Notes under the pieces: model-generated
Told to the model about the DNA's origin: nothing
The model's input: the letters and a program-made list of their open reading frames with translations, nothing else
Databases searched by the model: none
Translations under genes and position numbers: made by a program
From: Erodium maritimum
Lineage: Eukaryota; Streptophyta; Magnoliopsida; Geraniales; Geraniaceae
Direction of reading: 5' to 3'
Length of the DNA: 64,000 nucleotides
Assembly (NCBI GenBank): GCA_963921825.1
Contig: OY997593.1
Coordinates: 53,056,039-53,120,038 of the forward strand
Shown here: positions 12,101-22,344 of the stretch, in pieces
How positions within the stretch are numbered: the stretch's first letter is position 1
Layout of the letters: each line of letters begins with the position of its first letter

Positions 12101-12487
12101 ATTTTACAATCAGATTCGCGAAAATCGGACGTTTCGGGCCCCGAACGGGCACTTTTTCCAAGAAATTACGAAACTTCATGGGCTACAAGGAAACGGCTCA
12201 ACTAAGACCTCTGCAACGACGGCTAAGCTTTTTGGATCCAAAACGGTCCTCGAATGGACCAAAACGTCGATCAGTTGACTTTTCCAGCGAAAAGTCAACA
12301 TTTCCCAAACTGATCAAAAAGTTGCCCTGAGTCCCCCGGAACTCACCTTGGTCGATAACGGGGTCAACTTAAGTCCGGTATGACCCTCGGGGTCAATTAT
12401 AGGTTCAATTAAGTGTCTCTCTTAAAATTTTTAAATTTTCCTGTTTTTCGCAGGTTTAACTGGCGTTGACCGGAAGTGGTTATTACA
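9157..12487 (+). mobile_element. Complete solo LTR of family X (copy 2)
   Basis: Starts TGTCACGCCCCAATTTCAG, ends gtggttattaca, and is flanked by a perfect 5-bp duplication ccttc (9152-9156 and 12488-12492). Length is 3331 bp. No coding region is seen. The TG...CA ends, 5-bp duplication and absence of any internal domain make it a solo LTR. The alternative is a non-autonomous element with cryptic ends. It holds a minisatellite (about 9990-10580) and the conserved hairpin at 9431-9446. Its closest relative here is 43087-46429. Confidence 0.85.
9990..10580. repeat. Minisatellite in LTR X copy 2, unit about 58-60 bp
   Basis: About nine units contain 'ctcacgggctcaacaacccc', 'acgggcactcacggcctccc' and 'aagacacaccaacagtaa'. 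Unit variants alternate 'cctcccaagacacac' and 'ccactcaaaaccac', suggesting higher-order duplication. Frames across the array are repeat artefacts. Confidence 0.85.
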
Positions 12488-12781
12488 CCTTCGGACCGGT
12501 TCGCGTTTTTGCCGGCCGCAAGACGCGGGGCGTCCCGTTGTGGGACGGCTTTTACGCGTCCCACGTCCCTCAATCACGGGATGGGCCGAGGCCCGCGTCC
12601 CGCTTCCGGCTCCCGCCCAATCCCGTGTTGCCACGTGTCCCCAACCGTTGGCTAACGGCTCTATTTTTTTAACTCAAAATTCCTACATTTTTTCCTAAAA
12701 TACCTCCCCCCAACTCCTTTCTAAAACCACAAACCATCCTACAAATTCTCTACAAATTTCATTTCTATACTTCGATACAAA

Positions 12782-13500
12782 ATGTCTGACGATGAGGGTA
12801 CGACATATGAGGAGTTGGCAGCCCAAATGCGGATAGTTGAAGAACGAGTCCGGCGAAGGATTGAGAGGGCATACATAGATCAATGCCAAGGATGAACGCT
12901 TTGAGGGAGAGGCTCGCCCGTGGGGAACCAATGCGACGAGAGATTCGCAGAGGTCGTGTTGAAGCCCACGACCAATTAATGAGGTATTATTTTTTCGACC
13001 AACCCATATATGGCCCAGATATGTTTAGGCGTCCGTTCCGTATGTGTAAACAACCTTTTCAACGGATTATGGACAAGATCAAGGACCACGACAATTACTT
13101 CGTTCAAAAGCATGACGCGGCCGGACGCTTAGGCTTATCAACGGAATAGAAGTGCACCGCCGCGATATGGATGCTTGCGTATGGGTGCTCGACCGATTTA
13201 TTGGACGAAACTCTGTACATTGGGGTATGCACCATACTTAGATGTTTATGTTATTTTTTCAAGGTCGTCATTGAGGTATTCGGAGCCGAGTACGAGCGTA
13301 CACCCACACCGGCTAACATGGAGAGCTTACTCCGAGAATGGTACAATCGACGGTTCCCCGGAATGGCTGGGAGTCTTGACTGCATGCATCGAGAGTGGAA
13401 GAATTGTCCAACCGCATCGCAAGGAGCCAATGAGGTCTATATGGAGCTGGTTTCAATGCCAACGCTTATTCTTTTGTTCTTGATGCTCTTATTCGGGAAT
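12782..13500 (+). pseudogene. PIF/Harbinger transposase, broken and C-terminally truncated
   Basis: The start MSDDEGTTYEELAAQMR is followed, after a frame change near 12890, by the plant Harbinger N-terminal region (MFRRPFRMCKQPFQRIMDKI, AAGRLGLSTE). After a stop come KCTAAIWMLAYG and, after another frame change, VIEVFGAEYERTPTPANMES and FPGMAGSLDCMHREWKNCPT. The aspartate in GSLDCMH is the first residue of the DDE catalytic triad. Everything after it, including the other two acidic residues, is missing. A family member is normally about 400-450 aa, so roughly half remains. It is clearly non-functional and lies inside its own terminal repeats, downstream of the inserted LTR. Confidence 0.9.
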
Positions 13501-13798
13501 AAATAACATTATCAGTTTTTATTTACTTGATTATGTTTTTTTATTGCCATTTTTTATTTTTTTAAAAAAAATATTTCAATTTTATATAATTTAAATTGTT
13601 TTGATGAATAATTAAATAAAACAAAAAAATATCAATTAATTAATCACTCAGCATCCAGTCAGCATTTATTAACAATCCAAGCCTCACATTGTAAAACACG
13701 ACTTATTTTGAGTCTTGGGTCCCACTATTTTGTACAATCAGCATCCTAGTCTCACATCCAAGCCTTACATCCAAGTCTTTCCATTGCACATGCTCTTA

Positions 13799-15560
13799 GT
13801 TGTTGAAAAAAATACAAATGGAAAATGCATCATTCATATAAGTCCCGCATGGGAAGATTACCAAGCTTTCCTTGGGTTTATGTAGCATGACCTTCATAAC
13901 ATCTTGAATTGCTTGGATGAAAGACTCTCTGTTGTGCCAGGTGTAGGAAGGGGGTGCAAATTCACGGTTCATTCAACCTGAACAGGCTTGAACTCATGTG
14001 CACGATGTGCGAGACGTGCATGATGCATCGGATTTGGGGGGCGTAGCGCTAACTCCGTTTTTCTTCGGCCCGTGTTAAAATCTAAATAATTAATTTCCAA
14101 AATGATCAACTTCTTAAAAAAATATGTCTCCAAAAACTCGCTCTCAACTCTCTCCCGTTTTCCTTATTTAAGCTTTGTTCTAGTTCATTATTCAGATAAG
14201 AAATTTACCTACAAAATTTATGTCCTTCTCCAAGAACAGAGCAATCGTTTTTTTCCTACTCAGTGCTACTTCTCATACATGGTTTCAAGTTCGTTTACGT
14301 TATCATTGTATCTTGGGAGACTTTCCAACTTTCAAGCTCCATCGTCGAAACCACCACTTCATTCAAGGAGCCTCTGAGTTCGGCTGCCCATCCTCTGCCT
14401 CTATGTGTAGCTCCCGTGCCGCCATCATTCTCACAGAATCAATGGATGTCACCATCGATGTTTCCATTCAAAAATCCTAACCGTCGCTTCTTAGAGAGAA
14501 AATGGGTGCAGGGATAGAATACAAAGATCAAACCCCTTATTGGGATAGTTTTAAGGCTGAGCTCTCATGTCAGTATTCAGACGTGTCGAGTTGTTAGTTT
14601 TTTCTTCTTTAAATGGATCTTGTATGGTGATTTGAAGTGATATAGGTATGCTACTATCTGTGGGTTCTATGTTGTTTTAATTGAAACCTATTTTATCCTC
14701 CCTTTTCAAACTCTGAAAAAGAGTGAGATTTAGAATACTTTTTTTTGGAAACGTGACGACATTAATGTTTTATTAATAATTTCGATGAATCGTTATAAAA
14801 ATCGAGATAAAAAATGATTAATCACCCTGAGTACCAGAATATGTACGAGATCCTCATAGGTTTTCTAGTGCTCTTGGAACTGTAAAAAACATCTAATTTC
14901 CATCCTAGACACCTAAAACGTACAAAGAACTGAAACAAAAATAAAACACAGAAAATGGTAAATCAATCCACGATCGAAGTTCCTTAATGATCCTTGAAAA
15001 GAGTTCGAACGCCTCACAAGAAGGATTGATCGGCATGTCGTCTTGAAATTTTAGGATAACCTGACCGGGTGTGTTGTGGAACCGTACACCATCATACTGT
15101 CCTGCCCCCGGATCCCAAAGTCATCTAGTAATCGCTGCATAAAAGACAATAATGAAAGGAGAAGACGAAACTCGTATCTCACGGGCCCTCAGGGTTTTCC
15201 CTAGCCCTAGCCTGATGGCCATGGTTCTCACAATGAAGAAGATGAACTTGACGGTGTCAGAGATCAGGAAAACATCCATGAAGGAGGAAAGTTAAGGCGG
15301 CTAGTTTTTTTGGACTCTCTCTAATCTTTTTAAACTTTTTTTTGTGATAGCTAATGATTAATTTCAACTTAACACATCTATTTTCTGTTGAGAGATTTAT
15401 AATACTAATTTACTGATTAAAAAAACTACAAATTTGGGAACAAAACGTCTTTTGTTTTGTTAGTGCTTCTCAGATTCAAGCGGGCTTTTTCAACCCCAAA
15501 CCCGATCCTGTGAGAGTGCTGGCCAACGGCCCAAACTGGAACAACCATTAGGGTTTTGTT
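13799..15560. other. No gene recognised upstream of the nucleoredoxin-like gene
   Basis: About 1.7 kb with no supported coding region. A short motif, gcttctcagattca, occurs at about 15464 and again at about 15616 just before the next gene's start codon. The segment probably includes that gene's promoter and old transposon debris. Confidence 0.4.
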
Positions 15561-15562
15561 TG

Positions 15563-15571
15563 GTTATATAT
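15563..15571 (+). promoter_or_regulatory. Candidate TATA box of the nucleoredoxin-like gene
   Basis: The sequence ggttatatattg lies about 65 bp before the ATG at 15635, a plausible TATA box for a short 5' leader. This is a position-based guess. Confidence 0.35.
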
Positions 15572-15634
15572 TGCCCTCGCGCCACGATAAACGCGGTTCC
15601 AATCGACGGCATAGTGCTTCTCAGATTCACGAAG

Positions 15635-17824
15635 ATGGCTCCAAAAAAGAGCAACAAGGGAAAGGCAAAGGGAAAGGGAAAGGGTTTGGGCGTCGACAAC
15701 AGGGTTGGGGCAAGTTCTGAACCTGCTGGGGTCGGATCCAAGGACAATCGTCCCTCCAATGTTAAGCACGCAGCTGGAGAAACTGGATATCGTGTTGATA
15801 TCAACGACCTCCTCTTCACAGCGCAAATAGACTTCCTGATAAAAACAAAGAAAAGGTATGTTAGATCCGATTGTATATAGCTTTGTAAAACATACATGAA
15901 CATAGTTTATTTGGTCTTTTCTTGAAACGAATAGCTTATGATATCCGAACTTTTTCTCATGAATTGGATATATTTGTATATGGATTTGATATATTTGCAT
16001 AAAGATTTGATATATTTGCAAAAAGATTTGATATATTTTGCCTATGGATTTGATATATTTGCACACGGATTTGATATGTTTGCATATATGGGTACTGATG
16101 TGTAACAGGTCGGGCCTGACGATCTGAAAGGCAAGACTATTGTTTTGTTTGTATTTCCTTTAGACCCAGCGCATCTGTGGGGGGTACATCATCCAGATAT
16201 GATTGATGCATACAGTGAAAGTTTACGAAGGGGAGATCGTGTTGAATTTGTTCTGGTGCCTGTGGCCCATAATCTGCCAGTAACATTTCCCATTTCTTCT
16301 CAATTTCCACTACCAGGCTTTCAGTGCCCAAAAGATGTTTTCAATCACCTGTTTTCCACCATCCCTTTCCCTTCCATCCCATTCCCTAATGTTGCAGTTT
16401 GCGGACCCCGTGTTCAGGAGACCTTTGGTGCCACCAATGATGTACCATATTGGGTGGTGATTGATCCTACCCAAAAAGTGTTAACAACCTCCAATAACTA
16501 TCCATATCTTTTCAAACTCTTTGGTGGGTATGACCTTTATCCTTTGTCGCCCAAGGTCATAGAAACCTGCTGTGCACCCACAGATAGGAGTTATAGGAAA
16601 CAGCTTCTGAACGACTGGAAACAACTGTTGCAAAATTCTCCCCGTGATTTTCTACTCGAAAGCAATGGAGCAAAGGTACCCAAATTTAAATCCTATTTGT
16701 AACAAATACTTGCCCCCCTTTAGCAATTAGTCTATAATTAAACATATGCACTTGCCCCCCTTTAGCTATTAGTCTATAATTATGAATGCACCTAGTCATT
16801 ATGGTCTATTTACTTCCAGGTACTTGTCTCCTCTCTTAAAAACAAGGTTATAGGCTTGTATTTCTGTGAAAATATTCCAAATCCTCCTCGAATGGAAGTG
16901 ATCAAGCAGGTTTATCGGGATGCGGAAAAGCTTGGCTATGATTTTCAAATTGTGCAAATCAACTTCCATTACCATTTCTTCAGTGCCTTACATGTTGGTA
17001 CCAATCCAACAGTGGAGCCATGTCGTGGAGATATCAGCTGGTTGACACTGCCCTTCAAGGACCCAAGTTGCAGGAGGTTACAACACATCTTTAACTGCTC
17101 AATTGATGATGATTGGGATGGAGACTGCCTTGTTATTCTGGACACAAGCCAGTCTGATGTTATTTTTGAATTTTCTGGTGCTGAAATATTTCAAGCATAT
17201 GGGGTTGCAGCCTACCCTTTTACACGACCTTCTCTCTATAAAATAGAATATGATACACAGGTAAGGGAGTTGACATTGGAGTCGATTATTCCTCGTGGAG
17301 AACCTCTCTTGCTCGGTTCTGAGGAACATGATGGCTCCTATCTGTTTGGAAAAAAGGTATTCCTTTTGTTTGCTGACAAGTCTGTAATGAATACTGGTAT
17401 ACAATACTTATCTATGCTGGAATCAGAGTATCGAAAAGCAAAAGAGAAGTTTGAGGTGGTCTACATTTCTACTGACCTGTGTGAAGCTTCCTTTGACAAG
17501 TACAAGAGTTTTTTGCCATGGTTGGTGCATCCCTATTCTGTCGACTTTGCAGCAGGATGTACTCGTAAGCTGTTTAAAGTTTTTGCATGGTCAATGCTAG
17601 CTGCTGCTGCATTCAATGAACGTGGTGTCCTCATTGCAAAGGAGGATATTTTCTTTGACTTGAAAGGAGCGTGGGGTCAAATGTGGGAAGAGCAGAAACC
17701 TCCATTCCCTTTCATTTCACAAAGTTTGGAAAGAGCAATTGAAGGGGAAGTTGAAACAAGGTGTGCCCTCTTCAAGTATCATCCATATGAGCATGATGTC
17801 GATTCTCTGATAGTTCTTCCATAA
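15635..17824 (+). CDS. Nucleoredoxin-like protein lacking redox motifs (three exons)
   Basis: Exons are 15635-15859 (donor uncertain), 16109-16675 and 16820-17824, giving about 598 aa. The layout is that of plant nucleoredoxins, with three thioredoxin-fold repeats. Repeat 1 begins at residue 81 (LKGKTIVLFVFP). Repeat 2 begins near 255 (FLLESNGAKVLVSSLKNKV, GLYF). Repeat 3 follows near 415 (LTLESIIPRGEPLL, GKKVFLLFAD) and includes the family-typical FEVVYISTD and PWLVHPY. Family members use WCxPC-type cysteine pairs to reduce protein disulfides in cytosol or nucleus. Here the active-site positions read FPLDPAH, CENIPNP and ADKSVMN, so none keeps CxxC. The N-terminus is a Lys/Gly-rich tail (KGKAKGKGKGKG). 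The frame stays open throughout exons 2 and 3, suggesting a retained, non-catalytic role. The best donor after exon 1 (AG|gtatgt at 15855) breaks the frame; a weaker one at 15859 keeps it. The second intron is GT-AG in phase 0. Confidence 0.8.
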
Positions 17825-19024
17825 GTTGGTAATGAGTTAGTGTAAATAATTTGTAGCACTGTCTTTTCATTGATAAAGACTGGTATTTGGTATGGAAAGC
17901 TATTTTCAGTTCAGTGTTGTCCCATCACCTCTGGCTCTCTTGCTGTTTTGCGTATGTAAGACCATGAACCATTATTGAAGCTATTACTGGTTTACTTGTG
18001 TAATGAATAACAGTTCTTTGACCAACTTCACTGGATTAGAAAAGGCTCATCCGTTGAAATTATATCTGTGGAATATGTATAGTATAGTGATGAATGTGAT
18101 TGAGATTGATAACTCACACCACTAATGAACCTCGAACAGACTAGAATCATAACATAATAACATGGGAGATTTTGATCGGGAAAATAATACTTAACTACTC
18201 TATATTATGCGCTAACTTTGCATAACTGGTATGAACTATTAATTTTTCTTGAGAGACCTTAATTTTCCACAATTTTCACTTTATTCTTATTTTTCTTTCC
18301 AAAAACCCCTTACTAACAATCGAATTTTCAAAACTTGTCCTTGATTCTTCAGATCACTGCTCTAAAAAGTTTCTATTTTCAAATCACTATCCTAACATGT
18401 TTGTTTTCCCACTATACTGACGAGACAATTTTTTTCAAATTACTGTTTAGTCTTTTTTTGGACATAAAACATCATCATGTACGGTTCACGTGACAATTTA
18501 GTGTTGAAGGCGACAACCACTTATTGGTTGGTATGCATTGATGAACATGTGGAACAAGGAAATTTGAAGGAGAGTTGATCTGCAGTTGAGGAGTGGAAGC
18601 AATCGTACGAACCTCAACGACGAAGTTCAATTCTAAAAGAAGGTTTGCTGGGTACGGAAAGTTCATGATAAGTTTTGAAATTGATTTTACAGCTGATTTT
18701 TTTTTTGAATTTTTGAGGTGTAGGTTTATGGTTTTGTTGCGCAATTGTGTTGTTGTCTTGATAGACTGATTCTAAGTACAAGTTCTTCTGTTGGATAGAT
18801 CTAGATACATATGAATTGGGGAAGAAATTGTTGCAAAGAATGTATGAGCAAATAAAAACATTTAGAAAGTGGATTTGCAAGACTAAAACGGTGAGAATTT
18901 GTCTTTGTTAGAACAACAAAATAGTCATGAAGAATCGATAGTTAGAACAACAAAATAGTCTTTGAAGAATCGATAGTGAAGCTAAGCTAAGGATGAAGCG
19001 TGATGCGAAGAATGACCGACCCAA
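17825..19024. other. 3' flank of the nucleoredoxin-like gene; no further gene seen
   Basis: This probably holds the 3' UTR (the first 200 bp are AT-rich) and AT-rich intergenic DNA. A short direct repeat, 'agttagaacaacaaaatagtc', is present twice near 18905-18960. No coding region is supported. Confidence 0.4.
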
Positions 19025-19033
19025 TTTTTTTTA

Positions 19034-20885
19034 GGGTAATTTCCACCTCAATACCCTAACTATCGTTTTATTTCACCTCAATACCCTAACTATTTTTCGT
19101 GGCACCTCAATACCCTAGAATTGTATTTTTTTTCACTTTAATACCTACCGTCAACTTTCCGTCCATTATTGGACGGAAAATGGTCATGTGCATTGCACAT
19201 GACCCTAATTTTTATGAAAATGACTAATATACCCCTTATCTATTTCTACCTAAATTAAAACCCTAAACTACATCTCTACCTATCTCTCTTCAGACCCTCT
19301 CTCATGTATCTCTCAAAAATCTCGTGCCTCTTTTCATTTTTCCTTGAGGAGAAGCTTGGAGGCGGAGGAGCTCGACGCCGGCGAAGCAAGGAACGGCTGG
19401 AGCTCAATGTTGTCGCTTCTTAGATCTGGAACGGGTGTCGTGCTCGATATCATCGTCGCACCGGAAGAGAAAGCACGGAGAGGAGGCCGAGCGCGGAGCA
19501 ACGGGCAGCGAGACCCAGGTTCGGCGACATTACAGGTTCTTCGTGTAAATCCACCATGTTTTTTGGTTCCTCTCCAATTTCCTCCCTCTGATTTTGTTTG
19601 GTTCAAAATCAGAGCCGAATCTAGGGTTTCCACCATAGTATATGAAGATTTGGTGGGTTTTGCATGGCCTACAGGAATTGGTTGTCCCTTTTGAGGTTTG
19701 AACTTTTTGCTTGTTTATTTTGTTTGTTTCTTGGAAATTTGATTCGAATTCGACAAAACCCAGGTGGGTTTGTGATTAATGGAGAAAAGGGTGTCTTGTT
19801 CATTGAATTTAGGAACCTGAGTCACTGAATTTGAGCTTTGAATTGATTTTAAACTGTACCATCTCTACTAGGAAATTATGCAAATTTACCAGAACCCTTT
19901 TGTTCAAGTTGGGAATTTAGAAACTATATGGGTTTATAATGATATGGTATTGCAGATGCTATTCTAAATGTTATTTGAATGGAAAAGACTGATAGCATAC
20001 TTGTTAGTGCAGCTCAAAGGCTTCAGCTTGCAAGTGCGTACAAAGGGGAGATAGAGAAGATGTTGCTAACATGAAAAACAAAATGATTCGAATGGAGATA
20101 TGAATTATAACCTGTTGTATTAGAATTGGATATTATGTATATTAGAATAAAAAGAAATTATTGTTGATTGGTTGAGTTTTGCTCTTTTGGGGCTTTAAAT
20201 GGAGATATGAATGTGTTCATACTTGTTTGGAGGGTTGATTGGTGAAAAAAAAATCATGAATGTCTTATTAATATCCTTAAAAAAGGAATGAAGTAGAATG
20301 AAATAAAATAAAATGTTGAAGATGAAATAGATTCTGTTTTTTTTTTAAAAATCTGAATTTTAAAATAAAAACTGATTTTAAATCAAATAAAATATGATTT
20401 TTTTAAAGTAAATTCTGATTTTTAAAAAACCAAAATATGATTTAAAAATTAAATTTTGATTTTTTAAAAATAAAATCTGATTCTTTTTTAAATAAAGGTT
20501 ATTTTTAAAATAAAATATAATTTTTATAAAATAAATAACTGAATTTTATAAAATAAACAAATAATCTATAAAATAAAATATGATTTTTTTAAATAAAATA
20601 TGAATTTTTAAAATAAAATAGGAATTTTTTATATAATATATGATTTTTTGAAATAAATAAATAAATAAAAAATTTGAAGACCAATGATATATTTTGAAAA
20701 TTTGACTGTTAATGAGGTGTATTTTGGACTTTTCAATAATTTTCCATCCAAAATGGATGGAAAGTTGACGACGGGTACTAAAGTGACGGAAAATGTAATT
20801 CTAAGGTATTGAGGTGCCACGAAAAATAGTTAGGGTATTGAGGTGAAATAAAACGATAGTTAGGGTATTAAGGTGGAAATTACCC
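19034..20885. mobile_element. Mutator-like element 2, non-autonomous
   Basis: Long terminal inverted repeats of about 155 bp, over 90% alike by eye, start gggtaatttccacctcaata. They sit inside a perfect 9-bp duplication tttttttta (19025-19033 and 20886-20894). Each inverted repeat has an internal tandem motif 'cacctcaataccctaacta'. No transposase is present. The interior has a GC-rich, exon-like part (about 19290-19700) followed by AT-rich filler with repeated 'aaaataaaatatgattt'. The GC-rich part may be a captured host gene fragment; I do not recognise it. The 1.85-kb layout and the motif ACTTTCC(A/G)TCCA are shared with element 3 at 39790-47865. Confidence 0.85.
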
Positions 20886-21148
20886 TTTTTTTTATTATGA
20901 TGTCTATCATGATTGTAGGATTTGGGATTTATTTTTTTAACAGTAATAGATGAATATGAGATGTTGAACTGGTTATAGAATAATTTGTTGTCATGTTTAT
21001 GCTGAATTTAGAGTAGGGAATGAAAAAAATTGGATGTGTTAGGGATATAGTTTCCCACGTTTGTGGTTGATTCATCTCTTATTTATACTCTCTGATGTCT
21101 TTTTATTACGAGTTCAATTGTCATGGTGTACATGTTTGAGTTAAACAT

Positions 21149-22218
21149 GTGGCGCTTTCCTCTCCGTTTTTTTTTGTCCCGACGCCTCTTTGGTTTGGAT
21201 GTACCTTTTTTCATCTCCCTCAAGTTGTAACCCTCTTTGCCGGCGTGTTCTGCTGTGTCGGTGAAGCGTCTTCAGGGAGCCGTCCCTCTCGTGCGTGCCC
21301 AAGCATGTCTGGCGTCGACCCCCCTCGCCTGGGACGTTAGCCTCCCTCAGATCTGGTCCGGTAGTCCCTCCCCAACCGGCCACAGATCTGGCTTCGTCTC
21401 CGGTCGTCGATCTGCATTTCCCAGCGCCATACCGGAGCTTCCATCGTCAGATTTTGGCCCCCGAAACCCTCCGACCACAGTGGCGGTAGTTCTCCCTCTT
21501 GCCGGTCGCGGGCCTCCCCTCCCTCGCGTCGGCGAGCTCCGTCGCAGTGGCCCTTTGCTTCAGCTCCAGCGTGTTCGGCTTTCAGTCAAAGCGGTCTCCG
21601 GTCAGATGCACATCGGCGGACATCGTATCGGAGTGTTACGGTGTTTTTTCTTGTTTTACCTTGTTTTTGTGCTTTCTATTTTTGTAGGTTCCCCTTGTCG
21701 GGATCTCGCCATTAAGGGCTTATATGTCCTTTCCTGGTGGATTCTCGACAATGGTGGTTGTTGCCTTCAGTGGCATGTTCGGTCGGCTCCTATTATCGGC
21801 GGTTTGTTCCCTTTCGTCGATAATACGGATCGACCGTGTAGTACTCCTACCCGAACAACTGTTGCAGTCATTTATTGGTGGTTAAAGTCCAAAGCTTAGG
21901 AGCACTCAATCTACCCCCATTAAAGTTCTCAGCCCGGAACTAGTTCGCAATCAAGGCCCACCGGAGTATTTGGGTACCATCTAGAATATTCAGAATTTTT
22001 AGATTGTGTTAGGTTGTTTAGATGGATGTTTAGGAGTTATGTCGCAACTTCGTTTATGGAGTCTGTATTCAAGTCGGGGATCTCAAACCCGAAAGTTAAG
22101 AGCAATCATCACATTGATCGTCCGTCTTTGGGAGTCCCAAAAACGATTGGTGGATGTAATGCTTCTGGTTTATGATGTGTAAGGTTTTTATTGCTAATGA
22201 AGCTTTAGTTCAAAAAAA
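21149..22218 (+). mobile_element. L1-like retroposon without coding capacity
   Basis: A GC-rich start and a 3' end 'gcttta gttc' followed by poly(A) are bracketed by a 17-bp duplication with one mismatch: atgttTgagttaaacat at 21132-21148 and its match at 22219-22235. That is typical of LINE-mediated insertion. Length is 1070 bp. No reverse transcriptase is present, so it was moved in trans or is an internally deleted LINE. The open frame at about 21237-21899 is GC-driven and resembles no protein I know. Confidence 0.75.
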
Positions 22219-22344
22219 ATGTTTGAGTTCAACATTCAAGCTCTCCTATTTTTTTATATTGAAAATTGTGAATATTATTAGATCTCAGAAATAACAATAT
22301 ATTGTACTGCATCAGGGAGTGTTCCTAACCACTGAAGAATAAGT

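Larger units (their letters stand above)
9131..13795 (+). mobile_element. PIF/Harbinger DNA transposon, defective, interrupted by an LTR
   Basis: Terminal inverted repeats GAGCATGAACAGTGGA (9131-9146) and, inverted, GAGCATGTGCAATGGA (13780-13795) are flanked by a TTA duplication (9128-9130 and 13796-13798), the hallmark of PIF/Harbinger. Without the 3.3-kb LTR at 9157-12487 it is about 1.3 kb. It carries a truncated transposase at 12782-13500. The LTR landed just 26 bp inside the left end. The element cannot be autonomous. Confidence 0.9.

Noticed and set aside
14102-14517. Three overlapping frames of 84-91 codons
   Set aside because: No start context, no motifs and no splice path to the nucleoredoxin-like gene.
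15548-16066. Minus-strand frame with repeated YQI-type residues
   Set aside because: It reads antisense through exon 1 and the AT-rich first intron ('gatttgatatatttg' repeats) of the nucleoredoxin-like gene.
21237-21899. 220-codon plus-strand frame
   Set aside because: Lies inside a retroposon with clear target duplications and poly(A); composition-driven, no recognisable domain.
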